A program made the position numbers and the translations under genes. Positions 27,168 to 35,010 of a stretch of DNA of 64,000 nt are shown here, one piece after another. The stretch lies in the NCBI GenBank assembly GCA_029975915.1, contig JARKOC010000062.1, positions 59,904 to 123,903 on the forward strand. Reading direction: 5' to 3'. The DNA is from Bryobacteraceae bacterium. Lineage in GTDB: Bacteria; Acidobacteriota; Terriglobia; Bryobacterales; Bryobacteraceae. The first letter of the stretch is position 1. The number at the start of each line of letters is the position of its first letter. The notes below the pieces were generated by a model. That model had not been told where the DNA came from, made no database searches, and worked only from the letters and a program-made list of their open reading frames with translations.

Positions 27168-28370
27168 CTATTCGGTTCGACGGGCCAGGAGACCTGTCCT
27201 GCTGGCAACGCGTTTCAAGATTTCAACCGACTGTTCGAGTTGGGCACGCGAGTGGGTAGCGGTGACGATGGTCCGGATGCGGGCTTTGCCTTGCGGGACC
27301 GTTGGGAAGCCGATGCCGGTCGCCCAGAGGCCTTCTTCAAACAGCGCCCGCGAATAGTCCATCGCCGCCTTGGTGTCGCCGACAATGATGGGGACGATCG
27401 GCGTCTCACTCATGCCCGTATCGAAGCCTTCCTGCTGTAGAAGAGCTTTGAAGTAGTTCGTGTTGTCCCAAAGTTGGGCAACCCGCTCAGGTTCATGAAT
27501 GAGCAAATCAAAGGCGGCAAGGCAGGCGGCGGTGACGGCGGGCGGATGCGATGTGGAGAACAGGAACGGGCGGGCGCGGTGGTAGAGGTATTCGATCAGG
27601 TCGCGGGAACCGCAAACGTAGCCGCCGAGGGCGCCGATCGCCTTAGACAGCGTCCCAACCTGAATCTGGACACGCCCATGCAGGCTAAAATGATCCACCG
27701 TGCCGCGGCCGTTGGCGCCGAGTACTCCGGAGGAATGGGCGTCGTCAACCATCATGATGGCTCCGTACTTCTCCGCCAGCGGAACGAGTTTGTCCAGCGG
27801 TCCAATGTCGCCATCCATGGAGAAGACGCCATCGGTAATGAGCAACTTGCGGCCAGGGGCGCCGGTGAGCGAAGCCAGGATCTCCTCGGCGTGTTCGGCG
27901 TCCCTGTGGCGGAAGACATGGATCTTGGCGCGTGAGAGGCGGCAGCCGTCGATGATTGAGGCGTGGTTCAGCGCGTCGGAGATGATGTGGTCTTCGGGCG
28001 TGAGGACAGCGGAGACGGTGCCAGCGTTGGCTGTGAACCCAGACTGGAAGACGACGCAGGCCTCCGTGTGCTTGAAGGCGGCGATCTTTTCTTCCAGTTC
28101 GATGTGCATGGCAAGGGTGCCGGTGATGGTGCGGACGGCGCCGGAACCTACGCCGAAGTCGCGCACGGCCTTTTCGGCGGCTTCCTTCAGCTTGGGGTGG
28201 TTGACCAGGCCGAGATAGTTGTTCGAAGCGAGGTTAATCACCCGACGGCCATCCACCGTGCAGACCGGCTCACAGGCCGACTGTAATTGGCGCAAGCGGA
28301 AATACCCTCCCGCGGCTTTGATCTCATCTAACGCGGATGTGATGAATGAAAGCGGAGTTTTTTCGGTCAT
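27168..28370 (-). CDS. kbl: Glycine C-acetyltransferase (2-amino-3-ketobutyrate CoA ligase)
   Basis: 400 residues of the alpha-oxoamine synthase family. NLASNNYLGL, GSGAVRTITGT, FQSGFTANAG, VDDAHSSGVLG and the PLP lysine in GTLSKAIGALGGYV are all present. KBL joins glycine and acetyl-CoA reversibly in threonine breakdown; the sequence is closer to KBL than to BioF by the GVGSGAVRTI and GFPTVPQGKARIR segments. tdh is not adjacent. TATACT lies eight bases before the ATG with no ribosome-binding site, suggesting a leaderless message. Divergent from the PqaA-like gene. Confidence 0.85.
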   Translation of the reverse strand: MTEKTPLSFITSALDEIKAAGGYFRLRQLQSACEPVCTVDGRRVINLASNNYLGLVNHPKLKEAAEKAVRDFGVGSGAVRTITGTLAMHIELEEKIAAFKHTEACVVFQSGFTANAGTVSAVLTPEDHIISDALNHASIIDGCRLSRAKIHVFRHRDAEHAEEILASLTGAPGRKLLITDGVFSMDGDIGPLDKLVPLAEKYGAIMMVDDAHSSGVLGANGRGTVDHFSLHGRVQIQVGTLSKAIGALGGYVCGSRDLIEYLYHRARPFLFSTSHPPAVTAACLAAFDLLIHEPERVAQLWDNTNYFKALLQQEGFDTGMSETPIVPIIVGDTKAAMDYSRALFEEGLWATGIGFPTVPQGKARIRTIVTATHSRAQLEQSVEILKRVASRTGLLARRTE

Positions 28371-28421
28371 CGATCATCAGTATAGCCACCGCGCTACTGC
28401 TAACATGAAGGTTCCCCATAT

Positions 28422-29807
28422 ATGACACGACTGATCCTCTCCCTCACGTTGCTTTGCTGCGCCCAGGTCTTTGCTCAAGGCGAAGCCGAGACCGCGCTCG
28501 ACCGGTACGTGAAGACGCCTGATCCGGCCTACAAATGGTCGCTGGTAAAGACGATCCCTGGTGACGGCGTTACGGCTTACGTGCTGGACATGACGTCGCA
28601 GACGTGGCTCACCACGAATGAAGTCGACCGGCCCGAGTGGAAGCACTGGGTTGTGGTCTACAAGCCCGACACGGTAAAGCACTCGACAGCCTTGCTGATG
28701 ATTGGCGGCGGTTCAAACCAGAACCCGGCGCCGGCCAAGCAGGAACCTTTCAACGCCCAGATCGCGAAAAAAACCTCGTCGGTGACAATCGAATTGAGGA
28801 TGGTTCCGAACCAGCCGCTATCGTTCTTCGGCGAGTCCCGGAAAAGGACCGAGGACGCCATCATCGCCTACAACTGGATCAAGCACATGGAGACGGGCGA
28901 CGACAAATGGGCAACACGGCTTCCAATGACCAAAGCCGCCGTGCGGGCTATGGACGCAACCACCGAGTTTCTGAAATCCGAGGCTGGCGGCGGAGTGACG
29001 GTGGACAAGTTCGTCGTCACCGGCGGCAGCAAACGGGGTTGGACGACCTGGACTACGGGCATCGTGGACAAGCGGGTGGTGGCGATTATGCCGGCGGTGA
29101 TCGACCTGCTCAACATGACGCCATCGTTCATCCACCACTGGCGCGCCTACGGGTTCTGGGCGCCAGCGGTCAGCGACTATGTCGAGCACGGCGTGATGGA
29201 AAAGGTGGGTACTCCGGAATACCAGCGGCTCATGAAACTGGTCGAGCCGTACGAGTATCGGGGCCGGCTAACCATGCCTAAGTTCATCGTCAATTCGGCG
29301 GGTGACCAGTTTTTCCTGCCTGATTCCTGGCAGTTCTACTGGAATGATCTGAAGGGCGAGAAATACTTGCGGTATGTGCCCAACACCGACCACGGAGTTA
29401 CGCGGCGTTCCGATGCCGCGGATTCGCTGGCTACCTACTACGCTTCGATCATCAACAACTGGAAGCGGCCTGAGTTTGCATGGTCGGTCGCCAAGGATGG
29501 CACCATCACGGTGAAGGCCCAAGATAAACCCTTGGCGGTGAAGCTTTGGCAGGCCAACAATCCTGATGCGAGGGACTTCCGCCTGGAGAAGATCGGCCCG
29601 GCCTACAAGAGCACGGATCTGACGGAAGCCGCGCCAAACCTGTGGATAGTGAAGGCTCCGGCGGTGGAAAAAGGCTTTACCGCGTATTTCGTTGAATTGA
29701 CATTTCCGGCGCCTGAGGGGATGCAGTGGAAGTTCACCACGGGCGTGAAGGTAATGCCGGATGTGTATCCTTTTCCCGCGCCGCAGTTCGCCAAACCGGC
29801 GAATTAG
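28422..29807 (+). CDS. PhoPQ-activated pathogenicity-related (PqaA-type) secreted hydrolase-like protein
   Basis: 461 residues. Signal peptide LILSLTLLCCAQVFAQ. PF10142 features: DPAYKWSLVKTIPGDGVTAYVLDMTSQTW near the start, EDAIIAYNWIKH, the nucleophile-elbow-like VVTGGSKRGWTTW, FIVNSAGDQFFLPDSWQFYW and PNTDHGV (candidate catalytic Asp and His). The fold is alpha/beta hydrolase; the substrate is not known and, despite the name, the family is widespread in soil bacteria. Confidence 0.8.
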   Translation: MTRLILSLTLLCCAQVFAQGEAETALDRYVKTPDPAYKWSLVKTIPGDGVTAYVLDMTSQTWLTTNEVDRPEWKHWVVVYKPDTVKHSTALLMIGGGSNQNPAPAKQEPFNAQIAKKTSSVTIELRMVPNQPLSFFGESRKRTEDAIIAYNWIKHMETGDDKWATRLPMTKAAVRAMDATTEFLKSEAGGGVTVDKFVVTGGSKRGWTTWTTGIVDKRVVAIMPAVIDLLNMTPSFIHHWRAYGFWAPAVSDYVEHGVMEKVGTPEYQRLMKLVEPYEYRGRLTMPKFIVNSAGDQFFLPDSWQFYWNDLKGEKYLRYVPNTDHGVTRRSDAADSLATYYASIINNWKRPEFAWSVAKDGTITVKAQDKPLAVKLWQANNPDARDFRLEKIGPAYKSTDLTEAAPNLWIVKAPAVEKGFTAYFVELTFPAPEGMQWKFTTGVKVMPDVYPFPAPQFAKPAN

Positions 29808-29853
29808 CCCCCCGGCAGAGAGGCCTGGCCACCGGACGGGCAGGAGGACCGCC

Positions 29854-31041
29854 ATGACGCGTGGAATGTTGATCTGGCTGGCGCTCGCGCCGCCGATTCT
29901 GACGGGTGGCCCGAAGGTGCTCAAGGTGGGTCCGGATCAGAAGTACGAGACCCCTTGCGCGGCCCTCGCGGCTGCCGCGGATGGCGACATCGTCGAAATC
30001 GACGCCGCCGGCGCATATGCGGGCAATGTCTGCGCCATCGTTCGTAGCCGTCTGACGATCCGTGGCGTAAACGGGCGGCCAAAGATCCAGGCAGGCGGGA
30101 AGGCGGCCGAAGGCAAAGCGATCTGGGTGATCAAGGGCGCCGATACTGTAGTAGAGAATATCGAGTTTACGGGCGCCGCCGTGGCCGGACGCAATGGGGC
30201 AGGAATCCGGCAGGAGGGCAGGAACCTGACGGTCCGCAACTGTTTTTTCCACCACAACGAGAACGGAATTTTGACAACACAGACGGCGGGTGATGTGCGG
30301 GTGGAGCACAGCGAGTTTGGATGGAACGGTCACGGCGACGGCTATTCCCACAACATCTATGTGGGAGCCACGGCCAGTTTCACACTCTTCGCCAGCTACA
30401 TGCACCACTCCGCCGGCGGAAACCTCGTGAAATCGAGAGCGCTGTCTAACTCGATCACCTACAACCGGCTGTCCTCGGAAAACGGTAACAGCAGTTGGGA
30501 ACTGGATTTGCCGAACGGCGGCCAGGCGCTGGTGATGGGCAATGTGATTCAACAGGGAACCGAGTCTGTGAACGAGCACATGGTCAGCTTCGGCAGCGAA
30601 GGCGCGCGAACCGGTTCGCGGATGCTGTTTACCTTCAACACCGTGGTGAGCAGCCGGCCGAACGGGAGGGTCTTTCTGAAAGCTGCCGACGCCGTGATTG
30701 AGCTGAGAAACAATCTGTTCGCCGGCCAAATGGAGATCAACCTGGGCGGCACGGCGCTGCCGAAGGGCAATGTGCTGGATCCTGCCATGAGATTCACCAA
30801 TGCCGGCGGCTATGAGTACGGTCTGGCGGCGGGTTCGGCGGCAATTGACGCGGCTGAGGAGACCGGCGTCTGGCGGGAAATGCCGGCAATACCCGAATGG
30901 CAGTACGCGCATCCTACATGTCTTCAGGCAAGGATGGCTGTGGGACCGCCCGATGCAGGCGCCTACGAGGCTGGCGTGGCTCAGGGGGAGCCAGTCTGTG
31001 GGTTGGTGGCTACGCGCCCCGGGCGGCCATACAGACAGTAG
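29854..31041 (+). CDS. Secreted right-handed beta-helix protein
   Basis: 395 residues. AGGAGG lies six bases before ATG 29854, followed by a weak signal peptide. The body alternates short strands and turns (VIKGADTVVENIEFTGA, NLTVRNCFFHHNENGI, DVRVEHSEFGWNG, NSITYNRLSSENG) typical of parallel beta-helix/pectate-lyase-like proteins (PbH1 repeats). Catalytic residues of a lyase are not obvious, so it may bind or cleave acidic polysaccharide. Confidence 0.7.
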   Translation: MTRGMLIWLALAPPILTGGPKVLKVGPDQKYETPCAALAAAADGDIVEIDAAGAYAGNVCAIVRSRLTIRGVNGRPKIQAGGKAAEGKAIWVIKGADTVVENIEFTGAAVAGRNGAGIRQEGRNLTVRNCFFHHNENGILTTQTAGDVRVEHSEFGWNGHGDGYSHNIYVGATASFTLFASYMHHSAGGNLVKSRALSNSITYNRLSSENGNSSWELDLPNGGQALVMGNVIQQGTESVNEHMVSFGSEGARTGSRMLFTFNTVVSSRPNGRVFLKAADAVIELRNNLFAGQMEINLGGTALPKGNVLDPAMRFTNAGGYEYGLAAGSAAIDAAEETGVWREMPAIPEWQYAHPTCLQARMAVGPPDAGAYEAGVAQGEPVCGLVATRPGRPYRQ

Positions 31042-31076
31042 CAAGCCGGGCTCAGGCGGGACAGGTTCAGACGCTG

Positions 31077-31856
31077 TCAGTACATATGGTAGTAACCGTC
31101 AAATTGCTGAACCTGGACGTTTACGCCAAACAATTCCGAGAGGACGGGGCGCGCGAGCAATTCGCGTTTGTGCCCGTCCCTCCAGACCCGGCCATCACGG
31201 AAACACACGACGCGGCTGATTTCCGGCACGATGTCGGGCAGATGGTGTGTCACCAGCAGCAAACCAATCCCTTCGCCTGCGAGCCTCCGCATTGCGTTGC
31301 GGAGTTCAATCTGGGAGGCAATGTCCAGGCTGTTGGCGGGTTCGTCTAGAAGAAGCGCTTTGGGATCATGAACCAGGGCACGGGCGATGACAGCGCGACG
31401 GACCTCTCCAGAGGACATCTCAGTCATGCGCCTGCCTGAAAGATGGCCGATTCCCAAAAGGTTCATCAACACGCGCGCCTTGTTAAGCATGGCGGGCGTC
31501 ACTTCGTGGTTTGGCCAAACTCCGATGGATGAGAAGAAACCGGAAAGCACGGTCTCCTCGACGGTATTGGGCTGGACACATTCCTCGGCCAAATCGTTGG
31601 TGACGATACCCAGCAGCGCACGCAGATCAAATACGTTCCAGACCTCGTTGCCGAAGATACGTAGCCGGCTGGGCGGATCGAGCAAGGGATAGCATTCACG
31701 GGTGATGGCCTTGATGAACGTGGATTTGCCACTGCCGTTCGGGCCAAGAATGGCGGCGTGTTCGCCCGGCTGAATGGACAACGTGACGCCTTTTAGTGCC
31801 AGGTGGCGACCGCGAGAGACGCGGACATTTTCGAATTCGATCAAGGGAGGCTGCAT
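31077..31856 (-). CDS. Stand-alone ABC transporter ATP-binding protein
   Basis: 259 residues. Walker A GPNGSGKST, signature MSSGEVRR (in place of LSGGQ), Walker B ALLLDEPA and switch His in LLVTHHLPD are in order. The overall pattern (ITRECYPL, GVWPNHEVTP) resembles the ModF/YlmA group of ATPases, which also lack a permease next to them. No membrane partner lies on either side. The first codon could be the TTG at 31859, but ATG 31856 follows directly. Confidence 0.8.
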   Translation of the reverse strand: MQPPLIEFENVRVSRGRHLALKGVTLSIQPGEHAAILGPNGSGKSTFIKAITRECYPLLDPPSRLRIFGNEVWNVFDLRALLGIVTNDLAEECVQPNTVEETVLSGFFSSIGVWPNHEVTPAMLNKARVLMNLLGIGHLSGRRMTEMSSGEVRRAVIARALVHDPKALLLDEPANSLDIASQIELRNAMRRLAGEGIGLLLVTHHLPDIVPEISRVVCFRDGRVWRDGHKRELLARPVLSELFGVNVQVQQFDGYYHMY

Positions 31857-31944
31857 CAAGTTTTAATGTAGCGGTCCTTACCGGCCGCTGTTGGGGGGAA
31901 CCGCGAACTGGGTATTGGCGTATTGTTTACTTAGAAGCACAACC

Positions 31945-32544
31945 ATGGACGCAATCACTTTGCTGGGTACCTCGCTTGGCTTGGGTTTTGCCGCCGGGAT
32001 GCGTCTGTACGCGACTGTTCTGGCCTTGGGTCTGGCGCTGCGTTACGACTTGCTCTCCCTGCCGGCAACGCTTGAACCGCTGAAGATTCTGTCCCACCCG
32101 GTGGTGATTGGCGTGGCTGCGCTCATGTACATCGCTGAGTTCATCAGCGACAAGATCCCGTGGTTCGACAGCGCCTGGGACGCCGTTCATACCTTCATCA
32201 GGCCGATTGGCGCGGCTGCTCTGGGATTCGCCGCGTTTGCGAACATCGATCCATTGGCGCGCACTGTGCTGGTGCTGCTCACCGGCGGCGTGGCGTTGAC
32301 ATCCCATGCCTCAAAGGCGGCTACGCGCGTGGCGGTGAACCACAGTCCAGAGCCGTTCTCGAACTGGGGGCTGAGCCTGGCTGGCGATGCCGCCGCGCCG
32401 GCGTTGGTTTGGCTGACAATGACTCATCCGCTCATTGTCGCAGTTGTGGTACTTGTGGCCTTGATCGTCGCGATCTGGCTCGCACGGAGGATGGTGAGGC
32501 TGTTGGGAGAGGGTTTCGCGGCACTGCGGCGCAGATTTGCCTGA
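31945..32544 (+). CDS. DUF4126 integral membrane protein
   Basis: 199 residues with about five membrane helices. DUF4126 features are LLGTSLGLGFAAGMRLYATVLALGL, YIAEFISDKIPWFDSAWDAVHTFIRPIGAA, LLTGGVALTSHASKAATRVAVNHSPEPFSNWGLSLAGD and a hydrophobic tail. Function unknown. ATG 31945 is chosen because an upstream in-frame start would add non-conserved residues. Confidence 0.8.
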   Translation: MDAITLLGTSLGLGFAAGMRLYATVLALGLALRYDLLSLPATLEPLKILSHPVVIGVAALMYIAEFISDKIPWFDSAWDAVHTFIRPIGAAALGFAAFANIDPLARTVLVLLTGGVALTSHASKAATRVAVNHSPEPFSNWGLSLAGDAAAPALVWLTMTHPLIVAVVVLVALIVAIWLARRMVRLLGEGFAALRRRFA

Positions 32545-32548
32545 CTCG

Positions 32549-33898
32549 CTATCCGCGCAGGTCAAATTTCTTCATCTTGTAGCGGAGCGTGTCGCGGGTG
32601 ATGCGCAGCAGCCGCGCGGCTTGCGTCTGGTTGCCGCCGGTCTTTTCGAGCGCCTGCATGAGAAGACGCTTTTCGTTGTCCTCAAGCGACAGTCCGGTGT
32701 CGGGAATCATCCGCGGAAAGCTGTCGAGAGGGGTAGTGGCAGCGCCAGGGGCCTGCCGGCTGATTGACATAGGCAGGCTCTGAGCGGTGATGAAAGCCGA
32801 ATCCTCGAGAATCATGGCTCGCTCGATCGCGTTGCGCAATTCCCGGACGTTGCCGGGCCAGTCGTGGCGTTCGAGCATATCCATGGCCTCTGGAGAGATG
32901 CCTTCGATGTGGCGTTTGAACTTCCGGTTGTAATGCTCTACGAAGAAATTCGCCAGTGGGGCGATATCTTCAGGCCGCTCACGCAATTGCGGGATGGTGA
33001 TGTGAATCACGTTCAACCGAAAGTAAAGATCCTGGCGGAAAGCGCCTTCATTCACCGCTTCACGCAAATTCTTGTTCGTCGCCGCGATGACGCGTAAGTC
33101 AAGATTGATATCCTTCAGGCCGCCTAACCGGCGGAAGGTCTGCTCCTCGAGCACGCGCAACAGCTTGGCCTGGAGGGTGAGTGGAATCTCGCCGATCTCG
33201 TCCAGAAAGAGAGTCCCCTTGTCGGCAAGTTCAAATATGCCTTTCTTCTGTGCGCGGGCATCGGTGAAGGCGCCCTTCTCGTAGCCGAACAATTCGCTCT
33301 CGAGCAGCGTTTCAGGGATGGCGGCGCAGTTGATCGCAATAAAGGGCTCAGCCTGTCGCACGCTCTGGTAATGGAGCGACTTTGCAATGAGGTCTTTGCC
33401 AACGCCGTTCTCGCCCTCCAGCAGGATCGTGGTCGCTTCGCTGATGGCCACTCGGCGGACAAAGTTCAGCATTTCAATCATGACCGGACTGGCGGCGATG
33501 ATTTCGCGCTTCTGGGGTTCTGCTTCGTCTGTGATGTCCCTGATGGCGGCCACTACGCCCTGAACCGATCCATCCTCCCGAAGCACATGGCGGGTCCGGA
33601 TAACGACCAGGCGTTCGAGGCCGTTTTCGGTTCGAAGACGAACGGTGGAGTTGGAGCCATTCGTGGGCATCAGCCCCGTATGCATACCACAGCCAGGTTC
33701 GCACTGCTGGCAGCGGAACATCATCCTGCAGTCCTTGCCGACGAGTTCTTCGGCGGACATGCCAAAAACGCGTTCGGCGGCTGAATTGAGGCCAGTGATG
33801 ATATGGTTCAGGTCATACAATACCAGAGCATCCGAAGTTTGGTCGAAGACGGCTTCGAGAACCCGGTCATTCCGCCAATCATTGGAGAGTCTGGTCAT
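32549..33898 (-). CDS. Sigma-54-dependent activator with Cys-rich PAS sensor
   Basis: 449 residues. A PAS domain (about 10-130) carries a cysteine cluster, C57, C63, C66 and C70, in CRMMFRCQQCEPGCGMH, suited to a metal, FeS or thiol switch. The AAA+ domain has Walker A GENGVGKD, the sigma-54 loop as GAFTDA instead of GAFTGA, Walker B TLFLDEIGEI and arginine fingers near FRQDLYFRL. A Fis-type HTH closes it (GNQTQAARLLRITRDTLRYKMKK). It is divergent from the cytochrome operon, whose upstream region holds a well-spaced -24/-12 element, so it is the likely activator of that operon, sensing redox state or a small ligand. Confidence 0.9.
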   Translation of the reverse strand: MTRLSNDWRNDRVLEAVFDQTSDALVLYDLNHIITGLNSAAERVFGMSAEELVGKDCRMMFRCQQCEPGCGMHTGLMPTNGSNSTVRLRTENGLERLVVIRTRHVLREDGSVQGVVAAIRDITDEAEPQKREIIAASPVMIEMLNFVRRVAISEATTILLEGENGVGKDLIAKSLHYQSVRQAEPFIAINCAAIPETLLESELFGYEKGAFTDARAQKKGIFELADKGTLFLDEIGEIPLTLQAKLLRVLEEQTFRRLGGLKDINLDLRVIAATNKNLREAVNEGAFRQDLYFRLNVIHITIPQLRERPEDIAPLANFFVEHYNRKFKRHIEGISPEAMDMLERHDWPGNVRELRNAIERAMILEDSAFITAQSLPMSISRQAPGAATTPLDSFPRMIPDTGLSLEDNEKRLLMQALEKTGGNQTQAARLLRITRDTLRYKMKKFDLRG

Positions 33899-33992
33899 TT
33901 CACGCTAGGGCCATTCACAATTGTAGCTGGAACCGGGGGCTGCGGTGCGCCTTGTTGGGTCAATTGCCCCACTACGGCTATGCGGCGGGTGC

Positions 33993-34006
33993 TTGTTTCG
34001 GAACAA
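33993..34006. promoter_or_regulatory. Dyad that may be the activator binding site
   Basis: TTGTTTCGGAACAA is a near-perfect palindrome with one central mismatch. It lies about 100 bases upstream of the expected start from the -24/-12 promoter, in the usual range for an enhancer site. ACAATTGT at 33917-33924 is another perfect palindrome in the same intergenic stretch. Confidence 0.4.
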
Positions 34007-34068
34007 AATGTCTTTAATTTGAACTGGATACACCGTGTTCCCGGCATGGTGCGGATTCGTACCGCGAT

Positions 34069-34084
34069 TGGCCACTGAATTGCA
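34069..34084 (+). promoter_or_regulatory. Sigma-54 (-24/-12) promoter of the cytochrome operon
   Basis: TTGGCCACTGAATTGCA has GG (34070-34071) and GC (34082-34083) separated by exactly ten bases, the spacing that RpoN requires, and the downstream half TTGCA is consensus. The upstream half is TGGCCA rather than TGGCAC. Start of transcription would be near 34096, about 57 bases before the first gene. Confidence 0.65.
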
Positions 34085-34152
34085 TCCTGCCATTTGGAGA
34101 CAGCCGCGCGGGTTTCGAAAGTGGAATCAGGCGTGGCGGAAGGCACAGCCCG

Positions 34153-34515
34153 ATGGGTTCGATATACCTGGCGTTGTCCGACACGGCTAAGGCTGAAGCA
34201 TTGCGGGGTATTTTGTCCCGTAGCGCCCAGCGTGAAGTCGTGTGCACGGAGACGCCGGATCTGGAATCGGCCTGCGTGGTCGTGGTCGATCAGGCTCATC
34301 TGAACGCACTGCCGTTGCCTTTGACCAAACCCGACCGAGTGATCCTGATGGCTTCAAGCGATGCTGCGTCTTTGAAGTCGGCTTGGGAGGCGGGCGTGAG
34401 TTCTGTGGTAAACGAGCAGGATTCGTTGAATACTGTTGTGTTGGCTATTCTCGCTGTGTGTTTGCGTACCGGGTCGGCGCGGCCCAGGGAGGGCTCGCCG
34501 CAGACGATGGGTTGA
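34153..34515 (+). CDS. Receiver-like protein, first gene of the cytochrome operon
   Basis: 120 residues in CheY-like order: a strand start (IYLALSDTAKAEALRGIL), VVVVDQAHLNAL with an Asp at the end of strand 3, VILMASSDAASLKSAWEAGVSSVV (strand 4 and the Ala-Gly turn) and a C-terminal helix. The acidic pair near the N-terminus of true receivers is missing, so phosphorylation is doubtful. It may be a degenerate receiver signalling by protein contact. A similar orphan sits at 59822. Confidence 0.6.
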   Translation: MGSIYLALSDTAKAEALRGILSRSAQREVVCTETPDLESACVVVVDQAHLNALPLPLTKPDRVILMASSDAASLKSAWEAGVSSVVNEQDSLNTVVLAILAVCLRTGSARPREGSPQTMG

Positions 34516-34578
34516 AAAAGGTTACGTTTGCTCCAGGCCGAGCCTGCCGGACGGTCTGGCGCCGGGAGGTAATTGAAC

Positions 34579-34863
34579 ATGACTAATCTTCTGCCTTATG
34601 CGATGGCTTGGCTTGTCCTGTTGATAGCCGTGATCGCGTTGGCCTTCATGAGAAAACACGTCGCTGCCCAGGAGGATGACACGATCCATTTGGGCGGCGG
34701 ATCGGAGACCGCGATCGAGCACCAGAAGGAGACAGCCAAAAAGTTGGCCAAACTCGATCTGTGGGGTAAGGTGCTCACAATCATCACGGTAGTGACCGGT
34801 CTCGCCCTGGGCATCATTTATGGCGTGCGGATGTGGGAGGCGAGTTCGACCGCTGGAATGTAA
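34579..34863 (+). CDS. Small two-helix membrane protein in the cytochrome operon
   Basis: 94 residues. Helix 1 (YAMAWLVLLIAVIALAFM) and helix 2 (VLTIITVVTGLALGIIYGV) flank a charged stretch with HQKETAKKLAKLD. GGGAGG lies about ten bases before ATG 34579. No family recognised. Its position before the multiheme gene suggests an assembly or subunit role in the inner-membrane complex. The next 147 bases before the cytochrome gene hold nothing obvious. Confidence 0.65.
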   Translation: MTNLLPYAMAWLVLLIAVIALAFMRKHVAAQEDDTIHLGGGSETAIEHQKETAKKLAKLDLWGKVLTIITVVTGLALGIIYGVRMWEASSTAGM

Positions 34864-35010
34864 TCGCCGGCAGGCATGAATTGAAGCTGAACTCCGAGGC
34901 TTGGGCTGCCGGACATGTAGGCGGCAACGGAGTTAGCTTGGTTTTTCTGGGCTGGGACCTGACCGCCCAGGACACAGACCCGCTGGGCAGCTGGTGGGAA
35001 GGAGTCTTTT

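Noticed and set aside
31077..31856. Complete ABC transporter
   Set aside because: Only the ATPase is present; neighbours are a beta-helix protein and a DUF4126 protein, not a permease or binding protein.
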